Of a stretch of DNA of 64,000 nucleotides, positions 15,099 to 24,112 are shown piece after piece (the first letter of the stretch is position 1; each line of letters opens with the position of its first letter). A program made the translations under genes and the position numbers. Source of the DNA: Afifellaceae bacterium (GTDB lineage: Bacteria; Pseudomonadota; Alphaproteobacteria; Rhizobiales; Afifellaceae); assembly GCA_028281235.1 (NCBI GenBank), contig JANQKG010000004.1, positions 62,001-126,000 on the forward strand, read 5' to 3'. The notes under the pieces were generated by a model. That model made no database searches. It saw only the letters and a program-made list of their open reading frames with translations, and had not been told where the DNA came from.

Positions 15099-17255
15099 TC
15101 ACGCACCGGTTGCCTCGAAGTTCAGCCGCCGCGCTTCACGGCGATCCTGCAGCCAGCCCGTCACACGCATGCGCAGCCGCGTAACAAAGCGATCCCAATT
15201 GTTCGGATTGTGGATCACGTCGGCGCGATAGAAGGACGGACAGAGTGCGGCGGCGTCGGCCACCTCACCGCAATTGCCGCAACCGACGCAGGTCTCGTCG
15301 ATCGCCGCTACAGGATCGTCGCGCAACGGGTCGTCGAGCACCTTCACCGACAGCGACGGACAACCGGAGAGCCGCATGCAGGCATGGTCGCCGGTGCAGA
15401 CATCCTCATCTACCCCGAAGCGCGGCTTGATGGAGCGCACGCCGTCGGCAATGGCCTTGGCCAAGAGCGGACGCTCGCGGCGTTGCCGGTTGAGCATGCA
15501 TTCCGACGACGCGACGATGACCTTCGGGCCCTTCTCCTTCGTGGTCAGCGCCTCCTTCAGCGTGTCGCGCATCTTGGTCACGTCATAGGTGCGATCGATG
15601 TGGCGCACCCATTTGGTGCCGACGCCCTTAACGGCGTCGGTGATGGGGTGTGACGTTGAGCGCGAGCGGTTCTTGGCGCGCGATGAGGGAATGTCCTGAC
15701 CGCCCGTCGCGGCGGAATAATAATTGTCGACGATGATGGTGACGCCGTCATGCTTGTTGAAGACGGCGTTGGTGATGCCGCTGTTCAGGCCGTTATGCCA
15801 GAAGCCGCCATCGCCCATGATGGAGATGACGCGCTTCTCCGCCGGCACGTTGAAGGCCGACGCAGAGGCCGGACCCAGTCCGTAGCCCATCGTGCTGGCG
15901 CCGATGCCGAAAGGCGGCAGGATGGAGAAGAGATGGCAGCCGATATCGGCAGCGACATGGTGGGGGCCGAGCTCGTTCTCCACCAGCTTCATGGCCGCAA
16001 AGATCGGCCGCTCCGGGCAGCCGGTGCAGAAGCCCGGCGGGCGCGGCGGCACCGCTTTGGAGAGGTCGGGAAGCTGCGGCTTTTCCGGCTCGTTGGGTAG
16101 GCGGTCGCGGTCGGAGAGGAGCCCCGGTGCGTTGTCGCGGATGAAGGTGCGAATGCCGTCGAGCATCACCGCGCCGGTATACTCGCCGGCGATCGGGAAC
16201 GGGTCCTTGCCGAAGAGTTTTGTGCGGATGTCGGCCTTGTGGAGCATGGCGCCGAACGCCTGCTCGATGTGGTTTGGCTGGCCCTCCTCCACGACGAGGA
16301 CGGAATCCTTGTCGCGGGCGAACTCAAGGAACTCGTCGTCGATCAGTGGATAGGTGACGTTCAGCACGTAAAGCGGCACGTCGGTGCGGCTGCGAATGTC
16401 GGCGAGGCCGAGGCGCTGCAGCGCGCGCATGACGCCATTATACATGCCGCCCTGCATGACGATGCCGATCTTGTGCGCGCCATCGGGGCCGAAGCGCTCG
16501 TTCAACCCGCGTTCGCGGATGAACTTCACCGCTGCCGGCCAGCGATGCTCGATCTTCTCCTTCTCATGCAGATAGGAGGCGGGTGGCAACACGATGCGGT
16601 TCACGTCGCGCTGAGGGTTCTCCAACGCCTCGGCGAGCGCCATCTTGGGCCGCTGGTTGTCGCGCGCCTGAAAGCGGCCGTGCACATGGCAGGCGCGGAT
16701 GCGCACCTCCAGCATGACCGGCGTATTGGAGACCTCCGACAATTCAAAGCCATCGCGAACGGATTGAGTGATCGTCTCAAGGTTAGGGCGCGGATCGAGC
16801 AGCCAGATCTGCGACTTCATCGCGAAGGCGTGGCTGCGCTCCTGCATAATGGAGGCGCCCTCGCCGTAATCCTCACCAACGACGATCAGCGCGCCCCCCT
16901 TCACGCCACCGGAGGCGAGATTGGCGAGCGCGTCGGAGGCGACGTTCGTGCCGACCGTCGATTTGAACGTCACAGCGCCGCGGATCGGATAATGCACGGA
17001 GGCGGCGAGCGTTGCCGCGGCGGCGGCCTCCGAAGCGCTCGATTCAAAGTGCACGCCCAACTCGCCCAGAATATCCTGCGCGTCGGAGAGCACGTCCATC
17101 AGATGCGAGATGGGTGCGCCCTGATAGCCAGCGACATAGGCAACGCCGCATTCCAGAAGCGCCTTGGTGATTGCCAGGATGCCCTCGCCGCGGAACTCAT
17201 CGCCCGCGCCGATGCGAAGCTGCTCCACCTCCTTCGCGAATGACCGCTCAGCCAT
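15099..17255 (-). CDS. iorA: Indolepyruvate ferredoxin oxidoreductase subunit alpha
   Basis: A 718-residue TPP-dependent 2-oxoacid oxidoreductase. The N-terminal pyrimidine-binding part includes GNEALA-like AYVAGYQGAPISHLMD. The TPP site is seen as MGDGGFWHNGLNSG followed by VDNYYSAATGGQD. The C-terminus has a ferredoxin-like segment with CTGDHACM and CVGCGNCGEV ending in CPSFY, so one cluster motif looks incomplete. It decarboxylates aryl pyruvates or arylglyoxylates with CoA. GGAGG lies upstream of the ATG at 17255. It follows the MarR gene by 47 bases in the cyclase-FAD-MarR-iorA-iorB operon, which suggests the product is a CoA ester feeding the 2-aminobenzoyl-CoA enzymes (inference). Confidence 0.92.
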   Translation of the reverse strand: MAERSFAKEVEQLRIGAGDEFRGEGILAITKALLECGVAYVAGYQGAPISHLMDVLSDAQDILGELGVHFESSASEAAAAATLAASVHYPIRGAVTFKSTVGTNVASDALANLASGGVKGGALIVVGEDYGEGASIMQERSHAFAMKSQIWLLDPRPNLETITQSVRDGFELSEVSNTPVMLEVRIRACHVHGRFQARDNQRPKMALAEALENPQRDVNRIVLPPASYLHEKEKIEHRWPAAVKFIRERGLNERFGPDGAHKIGIVMQGGMYNGVMRALQRLGLADIRSRTDVPLYVLNVTYPLIDDEFLEFARDKDSVLVVEEGQPNHIEQAFGAMLHKADIRTKLFGKDPFPIAGEYTGAVMLDGIRTFIRDNAPGLLSDRDRLPNEPEKPQLPDLSKAVPPRPPGFCTGCPERPIFAAMKLVENELGPHHVAADIGCHLFSILPPFGIGASTMGYGLGPASASAFNVPAEKRVISIMGDGGFWHNGLNSGITNAVFNKHDGVTIIVDNYYSAATGGQDIPSSRAKNRSRSTSHPITDAVKGVGTKWVRHIDRTYDVTKMRDTLKEALTTKEKGPKVIVASSECMLNRQRRERPLLAKAIADGVRSIKPRFGVDEDVCTGDHACMRLSGCPSLSVKVLDDPLRDDPVAAIDETCVGCGNCGEVADAAALCPSFYRADVIHNPNNWDRFVTRLRMRVTGWLQDRREARRLNFEATGA

Positions 17256-17302
17256 CGTTCGTCACCTCCTTGGCCAAAGCCTGATCGTGTCGGCTTGGGC
17301 CG

Positions 17303-17806
17303 TCAAATCTCGTGGCGCCTGATATTGTGCAACACGCGTGTCAAAAGCCGGATCAGCGCATCGTAATCCGCGTCGCTGAAGCCGGCGAACATCGCCTCGA
17401 AGGCCTCATGCATTTCCGGCCAGAAGCGGCGGAAGACCTCACGCCCGGCATCGGTCAGATGCACCTCGCGCACGCGCGCGTCGCCGGGGCGATGCTGACG
17501 GCGCACGAGCCCTTCGCGCACGATGCCGTCGAGTGCGCGGCTCATCGTCGATTGCTCCGTGACGGTATAGACCGCGAGCTCGTTCACCGTGGCGCTGGGG
17601 ATGACGGAGAGCACAGCGAGCGTGCGCATCTGGATGGTGTTGAGGCCATGCTCGCGCATCCGCACCTGAAGGTCGGCGTTCCAGCGCGCGGCGACACGGT
17701 TCAGAAGATACGGTGCGAAATGGTCGAGGCCGATCTCGGCGAGTGCGGGAACACGCTTCGACATCGTATCGTCGGCGGGCTTGGACGCTGCGCCGGTCTT
17801 CAGCAT
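17303..17806 (-). CDS. MarR-family transcriptional regulator
   Basis: A 167-residue winged-helix regulator. The MarR core is visible as IQMRTLAVLSVIPSATVNELA, TVTEQSTMSRALDGIVREGLV and the wing RRQHRPGDARVREVHLTDAG. Start ATG 17806 was chosen for its GGGGAGGGG ribosome site, which lies across the stop of the upstream FAD gene. It sits inside the catabolic operon, so it likely senses an aromatic pathway ligand and regulates its own operon. Whether it also binds the TTCAAGCTTGAA sites is open. Confidence 0.92.
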   Translation of the reverse strand: MLKTGAASKPADDTMSKRVPALAEIGLDHFAPYLLNRVAARWNADLQVRMREHGLNTIQMRTLAVLSVIPSATVNELAVYTVTEQSTMSRALDGIVREGLVRRQHRPGDARVREVHLTDAGREVFRRFWPEMHEAFEAMFAGFSDADYDALIRLLTRVLHNIRRHEI

Positions 17807-17819
17807 CGGCCCCTCCCCC

Positions 17820-19406
17820 TCATGCCAGGCGCTCCGCCAAAGCGAAGCCGGAGCCGCCGGCAAGGCCAGGTCCGGGATGGGTGGAGGCGCCGATCTGGTA
17901 GAGACCGCGGATCGGCGTCGTGTGGTTCACGCTGTCGGCGAAGGGCCGCCAGATGAAGAACTGATCGATGGAGCACAAGCCGCCATAAGGATCGCCGCCG
18001 AGGAGGTTGATGTTGAGTGCTTCAAGGTCGGCCGGCGAATAGGCGCGGCGCGCGACCACGTTGTCGCGAAAGCCTTCGATGTGGCCGGCGAGGATCGCCT
18101 CGACGCGGTCGGCGAAGGCTTCGCGGATGGCTTCGGTCCATTGACCGTCGCCGGCTTCGATCGCACCGGCGGCGTCGCCCCTGATGTTGCGCGGCGCTTC
18201 GGGAAGCTGCACCCACAGGATGGCTGCCCCTTCAGGGCAACGCGACGGGTCGAGCGCATGCGGCTGGCCAACGCAGATCGTCGGCACGGCCGGCAGCATG
18301 CCGCGCTCGCATTCGTTGACCGCCTTGGAGACGCCATCGAGGCCGGGCGTCAGGTGCAGGAGCGCCACATCGCTCAAGCCCGGCGTGCGCCATTTGGGCG
18401 GCGCGTTGAGGGCGTAGTGGATCTGCATGTTGCCCTTGCCGTAGCGGTAGTTTTTAGCGCGTTTCGGCGCGTCGCCTGCGGCTGCTTCGTCCGGCAGGAG
18501 ACGTTCGTAGAGCTGCGTCGGGGTAACGGAGCAGATCACGCCGCGCGCGGCATTGATGGTCTCGCCGCCGGCAAGGCGCACGCCGTTCGCCTGTCCGTCG
18601 GAGACGATGATTTCCGCGACATCGGCGCCGGTGCGCACCTGACCGCCCTGCTCTTCGATGAGCGCGGTGAAGGCAGAGACGGCGTTCGCGGCCCCGCCCT
18701 TCACGACCGGCGCGCCGGCTGCCTCCAGCGCGAACGCGATCACCCGACCGATCTCGCCGGCGAATGCGCTTTCCGGACCGAGGCCGGCATGCAGCACCCA
18801 TGGCGCGAAGAGTGCGCGCGTCAGCTCTGACTCGTAGCGCGTCTCAAGCCATGAGCGACCGGACAGGAAGGACTCGCCGATCCGCGCGGCGAGCCCGCGC
18901 AGGCCACGGCGGCGTGTCTCGCCATAAAGCAGCTTGGCTGTGCCCCACGTCCACAATGCGCCGCCGAGCAGCCCGAAGAGCAGCGGCGCATCGCGGCCGA
19001 CCACATCGATATCGGCGGCGAAGCGGTCGCCCTCCCCCGCCATGACGGCATTGAGCGCCGCGACATTCGCCGCACGGTCCGTGGCGAGGACGAGGCTTTG
19101 ACCATCGGGAAGCAGCACACCGGTCGGATGCGGCGTATGGGCGAACTCAAGACCGTGTCGCGCAAGGTCCGGCCCGAGCTTGCCGAAGGCCGGTGACGTG
19201 ATGAAGAGCACGAAAGTGGTTGCCATCACGTCGTGGATGTAGCCCGGCGCGGTGATGGCGTCGGAGCGCATGCAGCCACCCGCGACCGCCTCGCGCTCCA
19301 GCACGACGACGCGGCGGCCGCTCTTACCGAGAAGCGCCGCGCAGGTCAGGCCGTTGATGCCGCTTCCGACGATGACATAATCTGCAGCGGCGGCGGATGC
19401 GGCCAT
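17820..19406 (-). CDS. CrtI-like NAD(P)/FAD-dependent oxidoreductase, copy 1
   Basis: A 528-residue flavoprotein of the phytoene-desaturase/amine-oxidase superfamily. The N-terminal dinucleotide fold is VIVGSGINGLTCAALLG followed by the ERE..GG arginine motif GGCMRS. The C-terminal FAD segment is YQIGASTHPGPGLAGGSG. It is clearly paralogous to the protein at 20376-21959, which lies divergently across the cyclase promoter. The ATG at 19406 is one base past the cyclase stop. It may oxidise or desaturate an indolic or other cyclic intermediate. No signal peptide or membrane span is apparent, and carotenoid genes are absent, so carotenoid desaturation is unlikely. Confidence 0.85.
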   Translation of the reverse strand: MAASAAAADYVIVGSGINGLTCAALLGKSGRRVVVLEREAVAGGCMRSDAITAPGYIHDVMATTFVLFITSPAFGKLGPDLARHGLEFAHTPHPTGVLLPDGQSLVLATDRAANVAALNAVMAGEGDRFAADIDVVGRDAPLLFGLLGGALWTWGTAKLLYGETRRRGLRGLAARIGESFLSGRSWLETRYESELTRALFAPWVLHAGLGPESAFAGEIGRVIAFALEAAGAPVVKGGAANAVSAFTALIEEQGGQVRTGADVAEIIVSDGQANGVRLAGGETINAARGVICSVTPTQLYERLLPDEAAAGDAPKRAKNYRYGKGNMQIHYALNAPPKWRTPGLSDVALLHLTPGLDGVSKAVNECERGMLPAVPTICVGQPHALDPSRCPEGAAILWVQLPEAPRNIRGDAAGAIEAGDGQWTEAIREAFADRVEAILAGHIEGFRDNVVARRAYSPADLEALNINLLGGDPYGGLCSIDQFFIWRPFADSVNHTTPIRGLYQIGASTHPGPGLAGGSGFALAERLA

Positions 19407-19407
19407 C

Positions 19408-20196
19408 TCAACCTTTCGGCACGAGCGCCAGCGCGCGGATCGGGCTGCCGGTGCCGTCGACGAACTTCAGCGGCGCGGCGATCAGGATGGCGCCCTTGGG
19501 CGGCAGCTTCTCCAGATTGGCGAGGCTGGCGAGCCCGTAGCGGTTGTTCTTGTGCAGGAGGTTGTGCGCCGGATAAGGCGGATCGAACGTGCCCGCGATG
19601 CCGGCATCGGTGCCGACGCATTCCGTGCCCCAGCCGACGATGTCCTTGCCGATCAGATATTCCACGCAATCCACCGACGGTCCGGGCGAATGCGGCATGT
19701 TGTCGGTGACGTTGAGGAACTCCGCTTCGCTGCGATTGCGCGGATGCCAGCCGGTGCGCATCAGCACCCACGAGCCTGCCTCGATCTCGCCATGCTCCGC
19801 CTCCCAGGCGCGTACGCCATCGGCGGTCAGCAAGAAGTCCGGGTCGGCCGCCGTCGCCTCGCTGCAATCAATCACATTGGCCGGGCCGACGAGCTTCTGC
19901 ACGGGCAACGTATCGGTGGCGCCGTCGGCGAAGTCGCGGCCGGTGATCCAGTGATGCGGCGCGTCGAAATGCGTGCCGGAATGCTCGCCCAGCTCCAGCC
20001 AGTTCCATGACCAGAACGGGCCATCATCGTCGTAATTGGAGATGGTGTGGACCTTGACGGCCGGCGTGTTCTTGAAGGGCGGCGGCAGCTTGATCAGTGG
20101 CGTAGTCGGGCCGAGCGGAACGGCCAGATCGATGACCTCCACGTCGCCCGACACAAGCATGGATGCCAATTGCGTCAGCGTGTTTCCAGCCGTCAT
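19408..20196 (-). CDS. Cyclase-family metal hydrolase (kynurenine formamidase / isatin hydrolase-like)
   Basis: A 262-residue protein with the cyclase-family metal motif EHSGTHFDAPHHW (His72, His76, Asp78, His81/82), a conserved WVLMRTGWH strand and the C-terminal GTDAG...PAHNLLHKNN segment. Characterised relatives hydrolyse cyclic or formyl amides (kynurenine formamidase, isatin hydrolase), usually with Mn or Zn. It is first in the operon with an excellent GGGAGG site before the ATG. No tryptophan dioxygenase or kynureninase lies nearby, while iorAB and 2-aminobenzoyl-CoA genes do, so isatin to isatinate is the favoured reaction (inference). A close paralogue forms the C-terminal half of the aldolase fusion at 31129-32697. 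Confidence 0.88.
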   Translation of the reverse strand: MTAGNTLTQLASMLVSGDVEVIDLAVPLGPTTPLIKLPPPFKNTPAVKVHTISNYDDDGPFWSWNWLELGEHSGTHFDAPHHWITGRDFADGATDTLPVQKLVGPANVIDCSEATAADPDFLLTADGVRAWEAEHGEIEAGSWVLMRTGWHPRNRSEAEFLNVTDNMPHSPGPSVDCVEYLIGKDIVGWGTECVGTDAGIAGTFDPPYPAHNLLHKNNRYGLASLANLEKLPPKGAILIAAPLKFVDGTGSPIRALALVPKG

Positions 20197-20375
20197 AAGT
20201 TTGTCCTCCCGGTATCGGATGCGCCCGCTTTATCGTGATGAAAGCGGCTCAAATGGCTGTTGGTGAGCCTAGACCGGAATTATGCATTTGCAAATATCGA
20301 ATGTTGAAATAGGCTCGTCGCGCTGATTGTGAAACATGCGGCGAACCGGGCTTCCTCGCCGCTTTCGGGGGGCGC
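20197..20375. promoter_or_regulatory. Divergent promoter region between cyclase operon and FAD oxidoreductase 2
   Basis: This 179-base gap is AT-richer than the surrounding genes, particularly 20275-20315 (ATTATGCATTTGCAAATATCG). It contains TTGAAATAG at 20304-20312, matching the right half of the TTCAAGCTTGAAAT sites at 7482 and 34653, and a 10-base palindrome ATTTGCAAAT. It must hold promoters for both directions; exact -35/-10 boxes are not clear. Confidence 0.45.
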
Positions 20376-21959
20376 ATGGCGTTTGACGCCGTCATCGTCG
20401 GAGCCGGACATAACGCGCTTGCCGCCGCCATCCATCTGGCGAGCCGCGGCTGGTCGGTCGGAATCTTCGAACAGAGCGAGCGAGCCGGCGGCGCGGTGCG
20501 CACCGAGGAGGTAACGCTTCCCGGCTTCCGTCATGACCTCGGCGCGATGAATCTGAGCCTCTTCGCGGGCTCACCCTTCATGGCGGAGCATGGCGAAGCG
20601 CTGATGGCGAACGGCCTGGCGTTTGCGCCGGCGGAGCATTGCTTCGCCTCGCCGATGCCGGATGGAAAATGGTTCGGCATCTCCAAGGACCTTGAGACGA
20701 CGGTTACGCGCGCCGCCCGGTTCTCCGAAGCGGACGCTGAGACTTGGCGTGCCATGGTCACTGCCTTCGCTGAGGACGCGCCGCATCTCTTCGCGCTGCT
20801 CGGCTCGCCCATGACCAAGCGGGCGCTTGCCAAGGTCGTGTGGAGCGCCTGGCGAGCGAAGGGTGCCGGCTGGATAGTCGACACGCTGCGCCTTTTCCTG
20901 TCGTCGCCACGCGACTTTCTGGAACGCCGCTTCGAGTCGCCGGAGATCCGCGCCGCGCTCGCTGCCTGGGGCATGCATCTCGACTTTTCGCCGGACATCG
21001 CCGGCGGCGCACTGTTCCCCTATCTGGAAGGCATGGCCAACCAGAGCTTTGGCATGGTGATCGGCCAGGGCGGGGCCGACACGATCGTGACGGCGATGGT
21101 GTCGCGGCTTGAGGCGCTCGGCGGCAAGGTCCATGTCAACGCTGAGGTCGCCGAGATTGTGCGCAGCGACGGCCGGGCGACCGGCGTGCGTCTGGCGAGC
21201 GGCGAGTCAATCGACGCGAAGCGCGCCGTGGTTGCCGGCGTCACCCCGCCGGCGCTGGTCGGCAAGCTCCTGCCCGGCGGAAGCGGCGATGCCGGCTTCG
21301 ACCGCGGCGCCCAGAAATTCCGCTTCGGGCCGGGCACGATGATGGTGCACCTCGCCCTCTCTGACCTGCCGGACTGGTCGGCGGGCGAGGAACTGAAGCG
21401 CTTCGCCTATGTGCATCTGGCTCCGGACCTCGATATGATGGCGCGGGTCTATGCGGAAGCCATCGCCGGGCTCCTGCCGGCGGAGCCGGTACTGGTCGCG
21501 GGCCAACCGACGGTAATCGACCCCTCGCGCGCGCCTGACGGCAAGCATGTTCTGTGGGTGCAGGTGCGCGTGCTGCCGGCGGCAATCCATGGTGACGCGG
21601 CCGGTCGTATCAAGACCAGCAACTGGGACGCGGCGAAAGAGGCCTATGCCGACCGTGCCATCGATATCATCGAGCGATACGCGCCGGGTGCGAAGGCCAA
21701 AATCCTGGCGCGCCATGTGGAGTCACCGCTCGACCTTGAACGGCGCAATCCCAACCTTGTCGGCGGCGACCAGATCGCCGGCAGCCATCATCTGGCGCAG
21801 AACTTTCTGTTCCGCCCGATGCCCGGCTGGGCGCGCTACGCCACGCCGGTCAAGGACCTTTATCTGATCGGCGCGTCGACCTGGCCGGGTGCGGGCACGG
21901 GCGCCGGATCGGGCACGATGCTGGCGAAGATGCTTGCCGGCGGCGGCGCGAAGACGTGA
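20376..21959 (+). CDS. CrtI-like NAD(P)/FAD-dependent oxidoreductase, copy 2
   Basis: A 527-residue paralogue of the flavoprotein at 17820-19406. It has the N-terminal VIVGAGHNALAAAIHLASRG fold, the GGAVRTEEV motif and the C-terminal YLIGASTWPGAGTGAGSG segment of the phytoene-desaturase-like family. GGGGGG lies just before the ATG. It is divergent from the cyclase operon and precedes the Opp/Dpp-type transporter genes on the same strand. Two such oxidases around one promoter suggest a two-subunit enzyme or two successive oxidation steps. The substrate is not predictable from sequence. Confidence 0.85.
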   Translation: MAFDAVIVGAGHNALAAAIHLASRGWSVGIFEQSERAGGAVRTEEVTLPGFRHDLGAMNLSLFAGSPFMAEHGEALMANGLAFAPAEHCFASPMPDGKWFGISKDLETTVTRAARFSEADAETWRAMVTAFAEDAPHLFALLGSPMTKRALAKVVWSAWRAKGAGWIVDTLRLFLSSPRDFLERRFESPEIRAALAAWGMHLDFSPDIAGGALFPYLEGMANQSFGMVIGQGGADTIVTAMVSRLEALGGKVHVNAEVAEIVRSDGRATGVRLASGESIDAKRAVVAGVTPPALVGKLLPGGSGDAGFDRGAQKFRFGPGTMMVHLALSDLPDWSAGEELKRFAYVHLAPDLDMMARVYAEAIAGLLPAEPVLVAGQPTVIDPSRAPDGKHVLWVQVRVLPAAIHGDAAGRIKTSNWDAAKEAYADRAIDIIERYAPGAKAKILARHVESPLDLERRNPNLVGGDQIAGSHHLAQNFLFRPMPGWARYATPVKDLYLIGASTWPGAGTGAGSGTMLAKMLAGGGAKT

Positions 21960-21992
21960 TCCGCTTGACCCGCGAACGCGCAAAACTCTAAT

Positions 21993-22000
21993 CTTGAAAT
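21993..22000 (+). promoter_or_regulatory. CTTGAAAT half-site upstream of the peptide-type ABC operon
   Basis: CTTGAAAT lies 87 bases before the solute-binding protein ATG. It equals the right half of the TTCAAGCTTGAAAT palindrome; the preceding TCTAAT is a degenerate left half (9 of 12 positions match the palindrome over 21989-22000). It is a weak candidate for the same operator. Confidence 0.3.
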
Positions 22001-22086
22001 ATCTTCGATCGCCGGCCCGAAATGGCGGCTGATGCCGGCAGCAAAACGGTGACGACGGCCTCACGCCGCGAGACAGGGAGAGAGTT

Positions 22087-23619
22087 ATGCTGACACGACG
22101 CGATCTCATGAAGCGCGGCGCCGCCGGGGCGGCACTGGTAAGCACCGCGGGGTTACCGCTCCGTGCGTTCGCGCAGGGCGACGACCTGACCATCGCCTAC
22201 AACGTCAATCTGCCCTCCTTCGATCCGACGGTGGGCTTGTCGGCCGTCAACCCGACGATCCAGGGCATCTATCAGTCGGTCTTCGATCAATATATCGCGC
22301 AGGCGCCGAACCTCGATCTCGTCCCCGGGCTCCTCACCGAATGGGGCTGGAACGACGACCGCTCGAAGATTGAGATGAGCGTCCGCGAGGGCGCGACCTG
22401 GCATGACGGCTCGCCGGTGACACCGGAGGATGTCGTGTGGTCGCTGGAGCGCGCCGGCAACCCCGACACCGGCAACCCGATCCAGTTCGTGTGGGGCAAG
22501 ATCGGCAACTTCTCCGTCGACGGCAACACGATCACCGCGGATGTGAAGGAATTCGAGCCGACGCTCTTCAAGTGGATGGGCTTCCTGACCGGCTACGTGC
22601 TGCCGAAGGCCTATTACGAGAGCGTGGGCGCTGAGGGCTTTGAGAACGCGCCGGTCGGCTCCGGCCCCTACAAGGTCGTGCAGTTTGAGCGCAACGCCTT
22701 CCTCCGGCTTGAGGCGCATGAGGGCTATTGGGGCGGCGCGCCGGCCTATAAGTCGGTGGTCATCAAGTTCGTGCCGGACGCCACCAGCCGCGTGGCGGAG
22801 ATCGATTCCGGCAAGAGCCATGTCGCCTTCGACATTCCCTATGAGGAGTTCGACCGGCTGAAAGCCAAGCCGGGCCTGAAGGGCGTGACCACGCCGGTCT
22901 CCGACATCGCGATGATCTTCATCAACGATGTGGAGCCGATGACCGACAAGAACGTGCGCCTTGCCGCCAGCCACGCCATCGACAAGCAGCTTCTCATAGA
23001 CCGGCTGCTCAATGGCTATGGCGTCAAGATCGACACGCTGCAGACGCCGGAATATGACGCCTACGACGCCTCCATCACCGTTCCCTACGATCCGGACAAG
23101 GCAAAAGAGCTGCTCGCAGCCAGCGGCTACTCGACCGACAACCCGGTCAGCTTCAAGATCCAGACGACGCGCGGCTTCAAGCCGAAGGATTTTGAGATGA
23201 TCCAAGCGATCGTCGGCATGTGGCGCAAGGTCGGCATCGAGGCGGAGATCGAAGTCTACGAGATCGCCAAGCACTTCGAGCTGCGCGCCGCCGACACGCT
23301 GGCGCCCGCTGCGTTCTACAACTGGGGCAACTCCATCGGCGATCCCTCGACATCCACGGGCTTCGCCATGTTCGGCCCCTCGCCGCATTCGGTTTGGGAC
23401 GGCGAGGACATCATGGGCATGATCGGCCCGCTCTGGGGCGAGCCGGACGAGGAAAAGCGCATCGCCGGGTACAAGGCGGTCGACCGCCATATCGCCGAGC
23501 AAGGCGCGGTCATCCCGCTCCTGCAATATGTACAGCCGATCGTGTTCGCCGACAGCGTCGACGTCACGCCGCATGTGTCGGGCGCCGTGCAGCCGAACCT
23601 GATGAAGCCGGCGGGCTGA
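22087..23619 (+). CDS. ABC transporter solute-binding protein, family 5 (Opp/Dpp type)
   Basis: A 510-residue family 5 periplasmic binding protein. The N-terminus carries a twin-arginine signal (TRRDLMKRG followed by a hydrophobic Ala-rich stretch and a likely AFA-Q cleavage site). The body has family segments such as LTEWGWNDDRSKIEMSVREG and ATWHDGSPVTPEDVVWSLER. It delivers peptides, or other non-sugar compounds, to the two permeases downstream. GGGAGAG precedes the ATG. Export by Tat is inferred from the signal. The ligand could be an aromatic or peptide compound. Confidence 0.93.
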   Translation: MLTRRDLMKRGAAGAALVSTAGLPLRAFAQGDDLTIAYNVNLPSFDPTVGLSAVNPTIQGIYQSVFDQYIAQAPNLDLVPGLLTEWGWNDDRSKIEMSVREGATWHDGSPVTPEDVVWSLERAGNPDTGNPIQFVWGKIGNFSVDGNTITADVKEFEPTLFKWMGFLTGYVLPKAYYESVGAEGFENAPVGSGPYKVVQFERNAFLRLEAHEGYWGGAPAYKSVVIKFVPDATSRVAEIDSGKSHVAFDIPYEEFDRLKAKPGLKGVTTPVSDIAMIFINDVEPMTDKNVRLAASHAIDKQLLIDRLLNGYGVKIDTLQTPEYDAYDASITVPYDPDKAKELLAASGYSTDNPVSFKIQTTRGFKPKDFEMIQAIVGMWRKVGIEAEIEVYEIAKHFELRAADTLAPAAFYNWGNSIGDPSTSTGFAMFGPSPHSVWDGEDIMGMIGPLWGEPDEEKRIAGYKAVDRHIAEQGAVIPLLQYVQPIVFADSVDVTPHVSGAVQPNLMKPAG

Positions 23620-23651
23620 CCGCACTCGGGAGCCTGGCACATTCTCTCCTT

Positions 23652-23816
23652 TGTCATCCCGGTTCGGCCGTCAGGCCGAGACCGGGACCCATAGACACGG
23701 ACCCCAAGGGTCGTGGAGCGGCGAGGACGATGGGCCTCGCGCTCGTACATCCGCGGCGCAGCCTGTGGTTATGGGTCCCGCACAGCGTCGCGTTCCGCGC
23801 CGCTTGCGGGATGACA
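23652..23816. repeat. Composite palindromic repeat (TGTCATCCCGG type)
   Basis: The same composite as at 14658: the left part is TGTCATCCCGGTTCGGCCG with its partner GGCCGAGACCGGGACCC, the right part ATGGGTCCCGCACAGCG with its partner ending GCGGGATGACA. It starts 33 bases after the binding-protein stop. A hairpin here could stabilise or terminate the upstream message, giving the binding protein a higher level than the permeases. Confidence 0.75.
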
Positions 23817-23938
23817 ACTGTGAGGCTGATGCGGAAACGAACCGCCGGCTGTGATGCACTCCCACCTCCCCGCAAGGGCGAAGGAGATTGGCGAACCAGC
23901 CCGGGAAACCTCACCGGCGCCTGCCCAGCCTGTCCTGT

Positions 23939-24058
23939 CGTCATTGCCGGGCTTGACCCGGCAATCCATTCCATGACGGTCTCAGCCGTCCAAGACGCGG
24001 CGGAATGGTTGCCCGGATCATCCCTCGATTTAGTCGGGGGACCGGGCATGACGACGAA
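23939..24058. repeat. Second composite repeat (CGTCATTGCCGGGCTTGACCCGG type)
   Basis: It opens with the palindrome GCCGGGCTTGACCCGGC, continues with CAATCCATTCCATG and its partner CGGAATGGTTGCCCGGATCA, and ends with GGACCGGGCATGACGAC, inverted relative to the first end. Together with the preceding repeat it fills the 493-base gap between the binding protein and the first permease. No gene is seen there. Confidence 0.65.
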
Positions 24059-24112
24059 GGGGGTTGCGATGCCGGAATATCCCCGCCGAATTCACGTGGC
24101 AGCCGGGCCGCA

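Noticed and set aside
19408..20196. Assignment of the cyclase as kynurenine formamidase in a kynurenine pathway.
   Set aside because: Family motifs allow it, but there is no tryptophan 2,3-dioxygenase or kynureninase in the window, and the operon partners are iorAB. It is kept as an alternative only.
23652..24058. A small gene in the gap between the binding protein and permease genes.
   Set aside because: Short frames exist, but the DNA is made of palindromic repeats also found in other gaps, and the frames lack ribosome sites.
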